Of a stretch of DNA of 39,398 nucleotides, positions 15,787 to 25,133 are shown piece by piece; position 1 is the first letter of the stretch; every line of letters begins with the position of its first letter. The DNA is from Actinobacteria bacterium UBA4426 (GTDB lineage: Bacteria; Actinomycetota; Actinomycetes; S36-B12). Under the pieces are notes generated by a model. The model ran no database searches. It was not told where the DNA came from and saw only the letters and a program-made list of their open reading frames with translations. The DNA is taken from assembly GCA_002390705.1 (NCBI GenBank), contig DGQA01000026.1, positions 1-39,398 on the forward strand, read 5' to 3'. Position numbers and translations under genes: made by a program.

Positions 15787-15821
15787 GTGGGGGCAGTCAC
15801 TAACGGGAAGGGCGTGTTCAC

Positions 15822-17447
15822 ATGGACAAAGACGCGGATCTGATGCGGGTAAATGGCGAGTTGGCGGCCGCGCGTGATCACAATGAGCGATTAATTACCA
15901 CATTGCGTGACGCTCGCGAACAAATCGTTTCCCTAAAGACCGAGGTGGACCGGCTCGCCCAGCCGCCCAGCGGTTTTGCCACGATCCTGATCGCTTATGA
16001 AGACGCCACGGCAGACATTATGGCTTCGGGGAAGAAAATGCGTGTGGGGGTCAGCCCCACTATTGAGATTACGGATTTAGTTCTTGGGCGGGAGGTCCTG
16101 CTCAACGAGTCGATGAATATCGTGAGTATTCGTGAATACGACGAAACCGGTGAAATCGTCGTTCTCAAAGAGCGCATTAACAACGACCGGGCACTAGTCG
16201 TTGCCCACTCTGATGAGGAACGCGTGATCAGAATCGGCCAGCCACTGATCGGTGAAAAACTGCGCGCCGGCGACACCCTCTTATGCGATATGCGTAATGG
16301 AGTAGCGGTGGAAAAGATCGCTCGTGCCGAAGTCGAGGAGTTGGTACTCGAAGAGGTACCTGACATTCACTACGAGGACATCGGTGGCCTAGGCGAGCAG
16401 ATCGAAAAGATCCGCGACGCAGTAGAGCTGCCATACCTGCATGCGGAATTGTTTCTCGAACATAAACTTAAGGCCCCAAAGGGGATTCTGCTATACGGAC
16501 CACCAGGGTGTGGAAAAACTCTCATCGCCAAGGCTGTTGCTAACTCATTGGCCCAAAAGGTCGCCGAAAAAACCGGAATTGATGAGGGAAGATCGTTCTT
16601 TCTCAATATCAAAGGCCCCGAATTATTGAACAAGTACGTGGGTGAGACTGAGCGGCACATCCGGTTGGTGTTTCAACGGGCTCGAGAAAAGGCTTCAGAA
16701 GGAATGCCGGTAATTGTTTTCTTTGATGAAATGGACTCGCTGTTTCGCACGCGCGGCACTGGTGTGAGTAGCGACGTTGAAAACACGATCGTTCCCCAAC
16801 TTTTGAGTGAAATTGACGGAGTTGAAAGTTTGGAAAATGTCATCGTGATCGGTGCTAGCAACCGGGAGGACATGATCGACCCAGCGATTCTGCGACCAGG
16901 TCGTCTTGACGTAAAAATCAAAATTCAGCGGCCAGATGCGCAAGCAGCGGCTGCAATCTTTTCCAAATACCTGACTTCTGATTTACCGTTACATGAAGAG
17001 GACCTTGCCGAGCACGGCGGCGATCGGGAAGCAACGACAGTGGACATGATTTCGCGAGCAGTCGAACGCATGTACACCGACATGGACGAAAACCGTTTCC
17101 TTGAAGTGACTTATGCAAATGGCGACAAAGAGGTGTTGTATTTTAAAGACTTCAACTCAGGTGCCATGATTGAAAACATCGTGGCGAGGGCGAAGAAATC
17201 GGCGATTAAGGAATTCCTGACCGTGGGACAAAGGGGTATCCGGGTCCAGCATCTACTTGATGCGTGTATTGATGAGTTCCGGGAAAATGAAGACCTTCCG
17301 AATACGACTAATCCCGATGACTGGGCCCGCATCTCAGGCAAGAAGGGTGAACGCATTGTCTTTATTCGTACGCTCATTGAAGGAAAGAAGGGGTCTGAAC
17401 CTGGTCGTTCAATCAGTACCGCGTCCAACACCGGCCAATATCTGTAG
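15822..17447 (+). CDS. mpa: Proteasome-activating AAA ATPase ARC/Mpa
   Basis: A hexameric unfoldase (541 residues) that captures pupylated proteins and threads them into the 20S core. An N-terminal coiled coil (about 4-46) binds Pup, then come tandem OB domains (about 50-170). The AAA module has Walker A GPPGCGKT at 226-233, pore loop KYVGE at 271-275 and Walker B VIVFFDEMD at 297-305. The C-terminus is GQYL, whose penultimate Tyr is the gate-opening tail of Mpa-type ATPases. SD GGGAAGGG supports the ATG. It is the first gene of the Pup-proteasome locus. Confidence 0.97.
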   Translation: MDKDADLMRVNGELAAARDHNERLITTLRDAREQIVSLKTEVDRLAQPPSGFATILIAYEDATADIMASGKKMRVGVSPTIEITDLVLGREVLLNESMNIVSIREYDETGEIVVLKERINNDRALVVAHSDEERVIRIGQPLIGEKLRAGDTLLCDMRNGVAVEKIARAEVEELVLEEVPDIHYEDIGGLGEQIEKIRDAVELPYLHAELFLEHKLKAPKGILLYGPPGCGKTLIAKAVANSLAQKVAEKTGIDEGRSFFLNIKGPELLNKYVGETERHIRLVFQRAREKASEGMPVIVFFDEMDSLFRTRGTGVSSDVENTIVPQLLSEIDGVESLENVIVIGASNREDMIDPAILRPGRLDVKIKIQRPDAQAAAAIFSKYLTSDLPLHEEDLAEHGGDREATTVDMISRAVERMYTDMDENRFLEVTYANGDKEVLYFKDFNSGAMIENIVARAKKSAIKEFLTVGQRGIRVQHLLDACIDEFRENEDLPNTTNPDDWARISGKKGERIVFIRTLIEGKKGSEPGRSISTASNTGQYL

Positions 17448-17487
17448 AAGTTGTTCCCTTACGGATCTTGATGACTAAGAGGTGGGC

Positions 17488-19011
17488 ATGAGCGTTAAAC
17501 GAGTAATGGGGATTGAGACCGAGTATGGAATCTCGGTGCCGGGCCACCCCACCATGAATGCGATGCTCACCAGTTCACAGATCGTGAACGCGTACGCACA
17601 TCTAGTGGGGCTTGACCAGGGGTTGCACGCACGTTGGGACTACGAACGCGAGACGCCCTTGCGCGATGCGCGGGGATACGACCTCAGTCGTGCGGATGCA
17701 GATCCATCCGCGTTGACCGACGATCAAGAACTGGGACTCGAAAACATAATCCTCACCAATGGAGCACGCCTGTATGTGGATCATGCGCACCCTGAGTACT
17801 CGAGCCCCGAGGTAACCAACCCGCGGGATGCTGCTCTGTGGGACAAGGCGGGTGAGGTGATTATGCATTCGGCAGCGAAATCGGCCCCTACCTTTGACGG
17901 TGCGCCGATAAAACTGTACAAAAACAACGTAGACAACAAGGGCGCCTCCTATGGCTGCCATGAGAATTACCTGATGGCGCGCCAGACTCCATTCGCGAAT
18001 ATTGTGGGATTGCTGACGCCGTTTTTTGTGACGCGACAAATATTTACCGGAGCTGGACGGATGGGGAAAGGGCAAGAAGGTGGCCTCAAGGAGTTTCAAA
18101 TCTCACAACGTGCCGACTACTTTGAAACCGAGGTAGGACTCGAAACAACACTCAAGCGCCCGATTATTAACACGCGCGATGAGCCGCATGCTGATCCGGA
18201 GAAGTACCGACGCTTGCACGTGATAGTGGGCGATGCGAATATGTCCGAGACGGCGACGCTGCTCAAAATGGGAACAACGTCCTTGATTCTCGCGCTCATT
18301 GAGTCAGGCTTCGATGAATTCGGGCAATTTGAACTTTCGGATCCGGTTGGATCAATGAGCAAGGTCTCCTATGACCTGACCATGCAGCAGGTGCTTCCCA
18401 TGGCCAGCGGAAAATCTATGCGCGCTATTGATATTCAGTACTTGTACCTGGACACGATCCGTGCGAGTCTGGAGGCCGGGACTGAGCCTGACACGCAGAC
18501 TCAAGAGATACTGCAACTGTGGCAGTCCACTTTGGATGCACTCGATGATCGTACCGGGGAATTTTCACAGGCCGCTCAATACGTCGATTGGGTGTGCAAA
18601 TATCACCTCATGCAGAACTACCGAGATCGGGATTCGCTGGATTGGGATTCACCTCGGTTGGGCTTGATCGATTTGCAATACAGCGATATTGATCCGGATC
18701 GAGGAATCGCGCTAAAACTAATGAGTAGGGGGTCGCTGCAGACCCTATTTACCCCAGAACAGATCAACACCGCGGTGGAACGTCCGCCTATTGATACCCG
18801 GGCATATTTCCGCGGTGAGTGTGTTCGACGGTATCCACAGAATGTGGCAGCTGCCTCGTGGGACAGCGTGGTCTTTGACACGGGCGCAGACACCTTGATG
18901 CGGATACCAACACTTGAGCCCTTGCGGGGTAATCGTGATTCGGTCAAGGCTTTACTTGACCAAAGCGAGACCGCGGCTGACCTGCTCAATTCATTGCACT
19001 CTCGCGACTAA
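17488..19011 (+). CDS. dop: Pup deamidase/depupylase Dop
   Basis: Dop converts the C-terminal Gln of Pup to Glu and also removes Pup from substrates. The 507-residue protein is of the carboxylate-amine ligase/glutamine synthetase-like family shared with PafA. GIETEYG near residue 8 holds the ATP/Mg-binding glutamates, YVDHAHPEYSSPE holds the catalytic-region Asp, and YGCHENYLM and RPIINTRDEPHAD follow as in the family. ATG 17488 is preceded by AAGAGG; an in-frame GTG at 17482 is less likely. It follows arc by 40 bases and precedes pup by 16, the standard order. Confidence 0.96.
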   Translation: MSVKRVMGIETEYGISVPGHPTMNAMLTSSQIVNAYAHLVGLDQGLHARWDYERETPLRDARGYDLSRADADPSALTDDQELGLENIILTNGARLYVDHAHPEYSSPEVTNPRDAALWDKAGEVIMHSAAKSAPTFDGAPIKLYKNNVDNKGASYGCHENYLMARQTPFANIVGLLTPFFVTRQIFTGAGRMGKGQEGGLKEFQISQRADYFETEVGLETTLKRPIINTRDEPHADPEKYRRLHVIVGDANMSETATLLKMGTTSLILALIESGFDEFGQFELSDPVGSMSKVSYDLTMQQVLPMASGKSMRAIDIQYLYLDTIRASLEAGTEPDTQTQEILQLWQSTLDALDDRTGEFSQAAQYVDWVCKYHLMQNYRDRDSLDWDSPRLGLIDLQYSDIDPDRGIALKLMSRGSLQTLFTPEQINTAVERPPIDTRAYFRGECVRRYPQNVAAASWDSVVFDTGADTLMRIPTLEPLRGNRDSVKALLDQSETAADLLNSLHSRD

Positions 19012-19015
19012 CAAG

Positions 19016-19021
19016 TAGGCT
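19016..19021 (+). promoter_or_regulatory. Leaderless -10 for pup
   Basis: TAGGCT, then AGGCAC, then ATG at 19028, just after the dop stop. It suggests a separate pup-prcBA transcript within the locus. Confidence 0.5.
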
Positions 19022-19027
19022 AGGCAC

Positions 19028-19228
19028 ATGCCGACTCATGGAAATCAGCAGAGCAAACGCCCGCGTCGTGACGAAGACGTCGAAGCACCAGTATCCGAGG
19101 CCGCTGAGACAACAAGTAAGGCAGACCTTGACACCGAAGTTGACTCGCTCCTAGATGAAATCGATGAGATTCTAGAAGTCAATGCGGAGGACTTTGTCAA
19201 GTCATTCGTTCAAAAGGGCGGCCAGTGA
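19028..19228 (+). CDS. pup: Prokaryotic ubiquitin-like protein Pup
   Basis: A 66-residue, intrinsically disordered, hydrophilic protein ending in Gly-Gly-Gln, the diagnostic Pup tail. The encoded Gln must be deamidated by Dop before PafA can ligate it to lysines. The acidic middle (TEVDSLLDEIDEILEVNAED) is the segment that forms a helix with the Mpa coiled coil. The first 35 residues are basic or disordered and start proteolysis. The stop overlaps the prcB start by four bases (GTGA), so expression is coupled to the core protease. Confidence 0.97.
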   Translation: MPTHGNQQSKRPRRDEDVEAPVSEAAETTSKADLDTEVDSLLDEIDEILEVNAEDFVKSFVQKGGQ

Positions 19229-20031
19229 ACCCCGAATCTTCGTTCTCCCACCACCTTGTGAATCAGGGAAAACTTCCCAGCGCCATAGCCTCTGCACATG
19301 TGGAAGATCTTGTCGCCCCGCACGGAACCACAATTGTTGCATTGCGCCATGCAAACGGCGTTGTGATGGCTGGTGACCGCAGGGCCACGATGGGTAACAT
19401 TATTGCTCAACGGGATATCCAAAAAGTCTTCCCGGCCGACGAATATTCACTCATTGGAATCGCGGGCTCCGCGGGAATTGCGATCGAGTTAGTGCGGCTT
19501 TTTCAAGTGGAGCTTGAGCACTATGAAAAGATCGAAGGAACACCTCTGTCACTCAATGGGAAAGCGAATCGACTATCCAGCATGTTGCGATCCAACCTCG
19601 GACTCGCCATGCAGGGGATGGCGGTAGTGCCGCTATTCGCTGGATTTGATTCGAACGAGAAGATCGGTCGGATATTCTCTTATGACGTGACCGGTGGACG
19701 ATATGAGGAACATGATTTTTGTGCCGTAGGTTCGGGATCCCAGTTCGCGCGAGGGGCGCTAAAGAAGATAAATGCAATCAATCAAAGCGAGGAAGACGCA
19801 ATTGCGGCAGCGATCGAGGCACTGTTTGATGCGGCCGATGACGACAGCGCAACCGGCGGGCCCGACATCAGTCGCGGTATTTTCCCCGTGATCTACACGG
19901 CTGGGGAAACCGGAGTGAGAGAGATAGACACCGATCGTGTCTCCGAGCTCTCCCAGCAGATGCTGCAACGTCGGGCTGCACGCCCAAACGGACCCCGAGC
20001 CCCACTCATTCCTGAAGGCGGGACAGCATGA
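19225..20031 (+). CDS. prcB: Proteasome beta subunit PrcB
   Basis: The catalytic subunit of the 20S core. A propeptide of 34 residues ends in APHG, and the nucleophile is Thr35 (TTIVALRHANGV), exposed after self-cleavage. MAGDRRATMG carries the conserved Asp and Lys/Arg environment. A conserved SYDVTGGRYEE and GSGSQFARGAL follow. The propeptide is shorter than the roughly 57 residues I recall in M. tuberculosis. GTG 19225 overlaps pup, and the stop overlaps prcA as ATGA. The C-terminal tail is Arg/Pro-rich. Confidence 0.96.
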   Translation: MNPESSFSHHLVNQGKLPSAIASAHVEDLVAPHGTTIVALRHANGVVMAGDRRATMGNIIAQRDIQKVFPADEYSLIGIAGSAGIAIELVRLFQVELEHYEKIEGTPLSLNGKANRLSSMLRSNLGLAMQGMAVVPLFAGFDSNEKIGRIFSYDVTGGRYEEHDFCAVGSGSQFARGALKKINAINQSEEDAIAAAIEALFDAADDDSATGGPDISRGIFPVIYTAGETGVREIDTDRVSELSQQMLQRRAARPNGPRAPLIPEGGTA

Positions 20032-20702
20032 GCGTGCCTTATTACGTTTCGCCCGAACAGATCATCGCTGATAAGGCCGAATTTGCGCGTAAAGGGATCG
20101 CACGTGGCCGGTCGGTCGTCGTGGCAAGTGCCGAAGATGCGATTTATTTCATTGCTGATAATCCCTCACGGACCTTGCACAAAATCGGAGAGATATACGA
20201 CAAAATTGGTTTCGCCGCAGTTGGCAGATATAACGAGTTTGAAAACCTGCGTGTTGCTGGGGTGCGGTTGGCCGATACCCGCGGCTATTCCTACGACCGG
20301 GGCGACGTGACTGTGCGGACCATCGCGAATGCGTATGCGCAAACCCTAGGGAGTATTTTTATTGAAGCGGCAAAGCCTTTTGAGGTAGAAATCGCGGTGG
20401 CTGAAGTGGGTGATCGCCCAGACCTGGACCAGTTGTATCGAATCTCTTTTGATGGATCTGTACATGACGAAGCCGGATTTATCAGCATGGGTGGTGATAG
20501 TGAAAATGTGGGCAACGTCATGAAAGATAACTGGAGTATTGGGTCTGGGGCCGGCGAAACAGTGAGGGCGGCTGTACTCGCGCTGAATCCGGATGGGGAA
20601 CAGGGGCTCGATTCCTTGGAGGTAGCCACTTTGACACGTGGCCGTGCGGGTCGTAGCTTCCGCCGGTGTAGTCAAGATGACATAACCGAGCTACTTGGCT
20701 AG
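20028..20702 (+). CDS. prcA: Proteasome alpha subunit PrcA
   Basis: Forms the outer gating ring of the 20S core and docks ARC. The 224-residue protein starts MSVPYYVSPEQIIADKAEFARKG, the N-terminal gate segment of actinobacterial alpha subunits. It continues with GRSVVVASAEDAIYFIADN and KIGFAAVGRYNEFENLR. It lacks the catalytic Thr, as expected. The start overlaps the prcB stop by four bases (ATGA). The C-terminal part ends in RRCSQDDITELLG, somewhat shorter than alpha subunits with long tails. Confidence 0.95.
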   Translation: MSVPYYVSPEQIIADKAEFARKGIARGRSVVVASAEDAIYFIADNPSRTLHKIGEIYDKIGFAAVGRYNEFENLRVAGVRLADTRGYSYDRGDVTVRTIANAYAQTLGSIFIEAAKPFEVEIAVAEVGDRPDLDQLYRISFDGSVHDEAGFISMGGDSENVGNVMKDNWSIGSGAGETVRAAVLALNPDGEQGLDSLEVATLTRGRAGRSFRRCSQDDITELLG

Positions 20703-20730
20703 AACGGCTGGGTAAAGGAAGGGAGTGGGC

Positions 20731-22092
20731 ATGGAGCGCAGAATTTTCGGAATCGAGACGGAATACGGCGTTACGTGCACCTTCAAGGGGCAGCGTCGGC
20801 TCAGCCCCGATGAAGTAGCGCGTTACCTGTTTCGAAGGGTGGTGAGTTGGGGGAGAAGCAGCAATGTTTTCCTGGCAAACGGAGCGAGGCTGTATCTCGA
20901 TGTGGGATCCCACCCTGAATACGCGACTGCCGAGTGCGACGACTTCTTGGAACTACTCGCCCAAGATCGCGCAGGTGAACGGATCCTCGAGGGCCTGGGT
21001 ATTGAGGCGGAGGAGCGCCTGACCCAGGAGGGTATCCATGGAGACGTGTACCTGTTCAAAAACAACACCGATTCGGCGGGGAATTCCTATGGGTGTCACG
21101 AGAACTTCTTGCTTGATAGACACACAGACTTCGCACCCCTGGCCGAGACATTCATTCCGTTCTTGATTAGCCGGCAGATCATCGTTGGCGCAGGAAAAGT
21201 GGTGCAGACTCCGCGTGGGTCCACCTACGCGGTAAGCCAGCGGGCAGACCACATCTGGGAGGGGGTCTCCAGCGCTACCACGCGTTCGCGCCCGATTATT
21301 AATACCCGAGACGAACCACATGCGGATGCCGACTTGTATCGCCGACTTCACGTAATCGTGGGTGATAGCAATATGAGCGAGACAACCAATCTGCTGAAGG
21401 TTGTATCCGCGCACCTTGTGTTGTCGATGATTGAGTCTGGCGTGGTCATGGCAGATCTCACGCTGGCAAATCCGATCCGAGCAATTCGCGAAATCAGTCA
21501 TGACACAACCGGGAGCCGAAAGGTCAAGCTCGCTGACGGCCGAGAAATGTCGGCGATTGAGATGCAGAGTGAATATTTTCAGAAGGTGTCCGAATTCGTG
21601 GCACATCGAGAGTTGGTCGACTCAACAACGCAACGGGTCATGGAGCTCTGGGAGCGTTCGATTAAAGCGGTCGGATCCGGCGATTTACACCTTATCGACC
21701 GTGAAATCGATTGGGTGATAAAACTGCGCCTGTTAAACCGATACATGCAAAAAAACAATCTGACTCTCGAAAGCGCCCGGATTGCTCAACTAGATTTGGC
21801 CTATCATGATATTCGCCGTGATCGAGGCTTGTACTACTTGCTTGAGCGCGGCGGGGCGGTGGAATCGATTTTGAGCCACGAGCAGATCGCCAAGGCACAG
21901 GATCACCCGCCACAAACTACCCGGGCTAAATTGCGCGGGGATTTCATCACCAGAGCGCAGGAACGACGTAGGGATTACACGGTTGACTGGGTGCATCTCA
22001 AACTCAACGACCAAGGACAGCGGACTGTATTACTTAAGGACCCGTTCCAACACACCGATGAGCGCGTTGATCGACTCATAGCTTCCATGTAG
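20731..22092 (+). CDS. pafA: Pup-protein ligase PafA
   Basis: Ligates deamidated Pup to substrate lysines, using ATP to make a phosphorylated Glu intermediate. The 453-residue protein closely matches mycobacterial PafA as I remember it: ERRIFGIETEYGVTCTF at the start, the catalytic Asp57 in LYLDVGSHPEYATAECD, FKNNTDSAGNSYGCHEN, and the C-terminal domain ending in VDRLIASM. ATG 20731 follows a strong AAAGGAAGGGAG SD; an in-frame GTG at 20725 is less likely. It shares a fold and motifs with Dop, reflecting an old duplication. Confidence 0.97.
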   Translation: MERRIFGIETEYGVTCTFKGQRRLSPDEVARYLFRRVVSWGRSSNVFLANGARLYLDVGSHPEYATAECDDFLELLAQDRAGERILEGLGIEAEERLTQEGIHGDVYLFKNNTDSAGNSYGCHENFLLDRHTDFAPLAETFIPFLISRQIIVGAGKVVQTPRGSTYAVSQRADHIWEGVSSATTRSRPIINTRDEPHADADLYRRLHVIVGDSNMSETTNLLKVVSAHLVLSMIESGVVMADLTLANPIRAIREISHDTTGSRKVKLADGREMSAIEMQSEYFQKVSEFVAHRELVDSTTQRVMELWERSIKAVGSGDLHLIDREIDWVIKLRLLNRYMQKNNLTLESARIAQLDLAYHDIRRDRGLYYLLERGGAVESILSHEQIAKAQDHPPQTTRAKLRGDFITRAQERRRDYTVDWVHLKLNDQGQRTVLLKDPFQHTDERVDRLIASM

Positions 22093-22093
22093 G

Positions 22094-22099
22094 TACCCT
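22094..22099 (+). promoter_or_regulatory. Leaderless -10 for the FKBP lipoprotein gene
   Basis: TACCCT directly follows the pafA stop and lies six bases before GTG 22106. An in-frame GTG at 22100 abuts the element and is a less likely start. Confidence 0.4.
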
Positions 22100-22105
22100 G
22101 TGTCA

Positions 22106-22687
22106 GTGAGAAAAAATCTAGCTACTGCTGTCATCGCCGTTACTTCACTGGTTCTTATCGTGGGTTGTTCAACTAGCCAAGACGCTGATCCAGAGGTTAC
22201 CGAGAGCAATAACACGGTTGGCCCATATTCGATTAATGACTGTGGGGTGCCACCAGCACCGGTGATTTCCGAGACTGCACCCGCAGGAACCCGTATCGAT
22301 GGTCTAGTGATTGGTGAGGGGGCGATACCTTCGATCAGCGTCGGACCGGATTCAGCCCCGGCAATTGAACTTATTTCTCAAGAATTGGTCCCGGGGAACG
22401 GCGCCAGTGTGGCTCTTGGGGACACCATTACCGTTAACTATTGCGGGGTGGGTCAAGCGACAGGGGCCTTATTTGATTCTTCATGGGCGAGGGGTGAACC
22501 GGCAACCTTCCAACTGGCGCCGGGCGCACTCATTGAAGGTTGGACTCAAGGTGTTCCCGGGATGGAAATCGGGGAGCGTCGGCTGTTGGAAATCCCGGGA
22601 GATTTGGGCTACGGGGTAAATCCTCCCGGTGGAATTGAACCGAACGAAACCCTCATTTTCGTTGTTGAACTCGTCTCAATTGATTAG
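22106..22687 (+). CDS. FKBP-type peptidyl-prolyl isomerase, predicted lipoprotein
   Basis: A prolyl cis/trans isomerase of 193 residues, predicted to be anchored outside the membrane. The N-terminus is RKN followed by a hydrophobic stretch and the lipobox LIVGC with the lipidated Cys near residue 21. Residues 22-85 are a low-complexity linker. The FKBP domain (about 95-193) has the usual pattern YCGVGQATGALFDSSWARG, IEGWTQGVPGMEIGERRLLEIPGDLGYG and FVVELVSID. It may help fold exported proteins. FKBP genes between pafA and pafBC recur in actinobacteria, from memory. Confidence 0.87.
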   Translation: MRKNLATAVIAVTSLVLIVGCSTSQDADPEVTESNNTVGPYSINDCGVPPAPVISETAPAGTRIDGLVIGEGAIPSISVGPDSAPAIELISQELVPGNGASVALGDTITVNYCGVGQATGALFDSSWARGEPATFQLAPGALIEGWTQGVPGMEIGERRLLEIPGDLGYGVNPPGGIEPNETLIFVVELVSID

Positions 22688-22724
22688 TCCCTCGGCAACA
22701 TAACTTCACAGAAAAGGAACAAGC

Positions 22725-23090
22725 ATGTCGCAACTAAGCAAGCCGGAAATTGATTTTATCGAAGGCCCTGCACCCACTGAATTGGTGAGCACCGACCTGG
22801 TCCTGGGAACAGGAGCAGAAGCAACGCCAGGCGCTGCCGTTGACGTACATTACGTGGGGGTGGACTTTGAAACTGGCGAGCAATTCGATGCCTCGTGGGA
22901 CCGCGGTGAGAGTATTAACTTCCCGCTTTCTGGCCTGATTGCGGGTTGGCAAGAGGGTATCCCCGGAATGAAAGTTGGCGGCCGTAGGCAATTAGTGATT
23001 CCGCCAGCCTTAGCGTACGGAGAGTCGGGCGGTCATCGACTCTCGGGACGCACACTAGTTTTCATCATCGATCTGCTCGACGTTAAATAG
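22725..23090 (+). CDS. FKBP-type peptidyl-prolyl isomerase, cytosolic
   Basis: A single-domain FKBP of 121 residues with no signal peptide. Landmarks are YVGVDFETGEQFDASWDRG near 43-61, NFPLSGLIAGWQEGIPGMKVGGRRQLVIPPALAYGE near 66-101, and LVFIIDLLDVK at the end. ATG 22725 has a good AAAGGA SD six bases upstream, and TAACTT at 22701-22706 might be a further -10. It is the cytosolic partner of the lipoprotein FKBP 37 nt upstream, from which it may have arisen by duplication. Its 3' end is 16 bases from pafB. Confidence 0.92.
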   Translation: MSQLSKPEIDFIEGPAPTELVSTDLVLGTGAEATPGAAVDVHYVGVDFETGEQFDASWDRGESINFPLSGLIAGWQEGIPGMKVGGRRQLVIPPALAYGESGGHRLSGRTLVFIIDLLDVK

Positions 23091-23106
23091 ATAAGGTCAT
23101 TTCTAT

Positions 23107-24081
23107 ATGGCCAGACGCGATAAGACCGAGCGGCTACTGAACCTAGTATTCGCCATGATGTCCACGCGTCGGGCAATTTCACGGTCGGACATCCGCGAAA
23201 ATGTGGCCGGGTATGAAGATGCACGGTCAGACGAGGCGTTCGAGCGAATGTTTGAACGCGATAAAGACGAACTGCGATCGATGGGTCTACCCATTGACAC
23301 GGTCAGCGACTCACTGGGTGAGGTCTTAGGGTATCGAATCTCGCCCAGTGAATACGAATTTGTTGACCTAGAATTATCACCAGAAGACATTATCGTGTTG
23401 GGAGTAGCGGCCCAAGTGTGGGATCAGGCGGTACTCAGTGCCCCAGCCCAAACTGCTTTGCGCAAAATCGAAGCGAAATATGGCAAAAATGTGGTTACCC
23501 CACCTGCTGAACTGTCAGGGCTAGTTCGGTTACAAGCCCAGGATGTGTCCCTTCCAGTCTTACTTACCGCTGCTCGGGAGAAACGGGTGGTGAAATTCGA
23601 GTACCACAATCGATCGGGTGTGCAATCCATGCGAAAGATCGAGCCATGGGCACTTATCTGCCGACAAGGAAATTGGTATTGCATTGGGTTTGACTTGGAC
23701 CGAATGGACCAGAGGACATTTAAGCTCCCGAGAATTCACGGCACAGTACGAACCACGGCTGAGAAACATAGTGCGCCGAGGCCGGATCACCCCACCATGG
23801 AAATTCCGCAGTCTGAAGGTCTTGTCACCGCCACGATCACCGTGTCTGCAGGTCATGGCGCCATGTTGCGCAAGAACTCGATGCGTCTAGATCAGACTGC
23901 GCTAGGGGATCGAATCGAAGTGTGTGGCGTGTTAGCAGATTTGGTGGAGTGGACGTTACTCGCGCTGGCCCATGTGGTGTCGATTGAGTCGCCGGCGCTG
24001 GAGACCGAAGTTAATGCGGCGATCGATGCGCTGGTTGCTGGGCACCAGGCAGCTTTCACGGAGGGTGAGCTAGGTGTCTGA
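23107..24081 (+). CDS. pafB: WYL-domain transcriptional regulator PafB
   Basis: A 324-residue protein with an N-terminal winged helix-turn-helix (about 1-85, starting RRDKTERLLNLVFAMMSTRRAISRSDI) and a WYL domain (about 145-220) containing KFEYHN, RKIEPWALICRQGNWYCIGFDLDR and RTFKLPRI. With PafC it forms the heterodimer that activates the RecA/LexA-independent DNA damage response in mycobacteria. It overlaps pafC by eight bases, as expected for two subunits made in equal amounts. The upstream SD is weak (AAGG). Confidence 0.93.
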   Translation: MARRDKTERLLNLVFAMMSTRRAISRSDIRENVAGYEDARSDEAFERMFERDKDELRSMGLPIDTVSDSLGEVLGYRISPSEYEFVDLELSPEDIIVLGVAAQVWDQAVLSAPAQTALRKIEAKYGKNVVTPPAELSGLVRLQAQDVSLPVLLTAAREKRVVKFEYHNRSGVQSMRKIEPWALICRQGNWYCIGFDLDRMDQRTFKLPRIHGTVRTTAEKHSAPRPDHPTMEIPQSEGLVTATITVSAGHGAMLRKNSMRLDQTALGDRIEVCGVLADLVEWTLLALAHVVSIESPALETEVNAAIDALVAGHQAAFTEGELGV

Positions 24082-25027
24082 ACTCATTTCTGATCGAATC
24101 CCTCGATTACTCGCGCTTGTTCCTTGGCTTATTAAGCGTCCTGGAATTACCTTGACGCAGACGGCAGAACATTTTGGAATCAGCGTTGACACCCTCACAA
24201 AGGACCTGTGGCAAATAGTGTTGTGCGGCCTTCCCGGGTACGGACCTGACCAATTGGTTGACATTGACTTTTGGGACGACGATCGAATTTGGGTCTACGA
24301 TCCGCAAACACTCGCCTTACCCATGCGAATCAGTTCTGAGGAAGCCATTGCATTGGCGATTGCGCTGCGCCGCATGAGTCAGATTCCTGCGGTTAACGAG
24401 AAGGCTTTGATTGATCGCTTGATCGGGAAACTAGAGAACGTGAGTGGAAATGGATCCCACCTTCTGGAGGTTTCACAGCCGGCGCAGATCGCATTAGGTG
24501 AGCTGGTCGAAGATGCCCTCGTCCAAAATCTTGGATTGAGTTTTGACTATTCTTCGGCCCAAGATGACCTATCCCATCGAAGGGTTTCGCCGGTCAGAGT
24601 ATTCAGCGTGGACGACTTTCTTTACCTCGCTGGCTGGTGTGATCAAGCCGAGGCAATCCGTTCATTTCGATTCGACCGAATCTCGAACCTGAGTCTGCTC
24701 GCACCTTTGGAACATGTGCCACCAAGAATTGCCGTCGAGGTAACCGGCTTAACGGATCTGTCGAAGGCACCGTTCGCGCTGGTGCGGATCGAGTCCACGA
24801 TCTCGTGGGTCACTGAGGAAACTTGGGTGACCATCGCGCCATTAACGGCCGGGGACGCCGACCAGGGGCAAATCCTGATTCAGGTGCCATATTTATCCAA
24901 AGAGTGGCTCATTCGGTGGGTCCTCTCGATGGGTGGGGCTGCCGCGCTAGTGGATCCCCCCGAAATAGCCCGTGAGATTCACGAAATTGTCACTCAATCT
25001 GCGATCCGGTTGCGCACGCAGGACTAA
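24074..25027 (+). CDS. pafC: WYL-domain transcriptional regulator PafC
   Basis: The 317-residue partner of PafB. An N-terminal HTH (about 1-70: RLLALVPWLIKRPGITLTQTAEHFGI, with DTLTKDLWQI as the recognition part) precedes a WYL-like domain (about 150-230) with RRVSPVRVFSVDDFLYLAGWCDQAEAIRSFRFDRI. PafB and PafC together regulate DNA repair genes. The GTG at 24074 overlaps the pafB stop, with GGAGGGTGAG as a possible SD. It ends 106 nt before tatA. I saw no clear match to the mycobacterial RecA-NDp promoter motif upstream of the repair genes in this window. Confidence 0.93.
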   Translation: MSELISDRIPRLLALVPWLIKRPGITLTQTAEHFGISVDTLTKDLWQIVLCGLPGYGPDQLVDIDFWDDDRIWVYDPQTLALPMRISSEEAIALAIALRRMSQIPAVNEKALIDRLIGKLENVSGNGSHLLEVSQPAQIALGELVEDALVQNLGLSFDYSSAQDDLSHRRVSPVRVFSVDDFLYLAGWCDQAEAIRSFRFDRISNLSLLAPLEHVPPRIAVEVTGLTDLSKAPFALVRIESTISWVTEETWVTIAPLTAGDADQGQILIQVPYLSKEWLIRWVLSMGGAAALVDPPEIAREIHEIVTQSAIRLRTQD

Positions 25028-25133
25028 AGTCCACGTACGGTATGGGCAGAAGGCACACGCTTGACATAGACTTGGATGCAATTGCGGTCTAGTATTTTGT
25101 GGGCCAACATCAGTAGAGCGAAAAGGGGATCAC

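Noticed and set aside
25061..25095. TTGACA ... TAGTAT as a sigma-70 promoter of tatA
   Set aside because: The spacing is 23 bp, too wide for a standard promoter; each hexamer may be chance. Mentioned only in the tatA entry.
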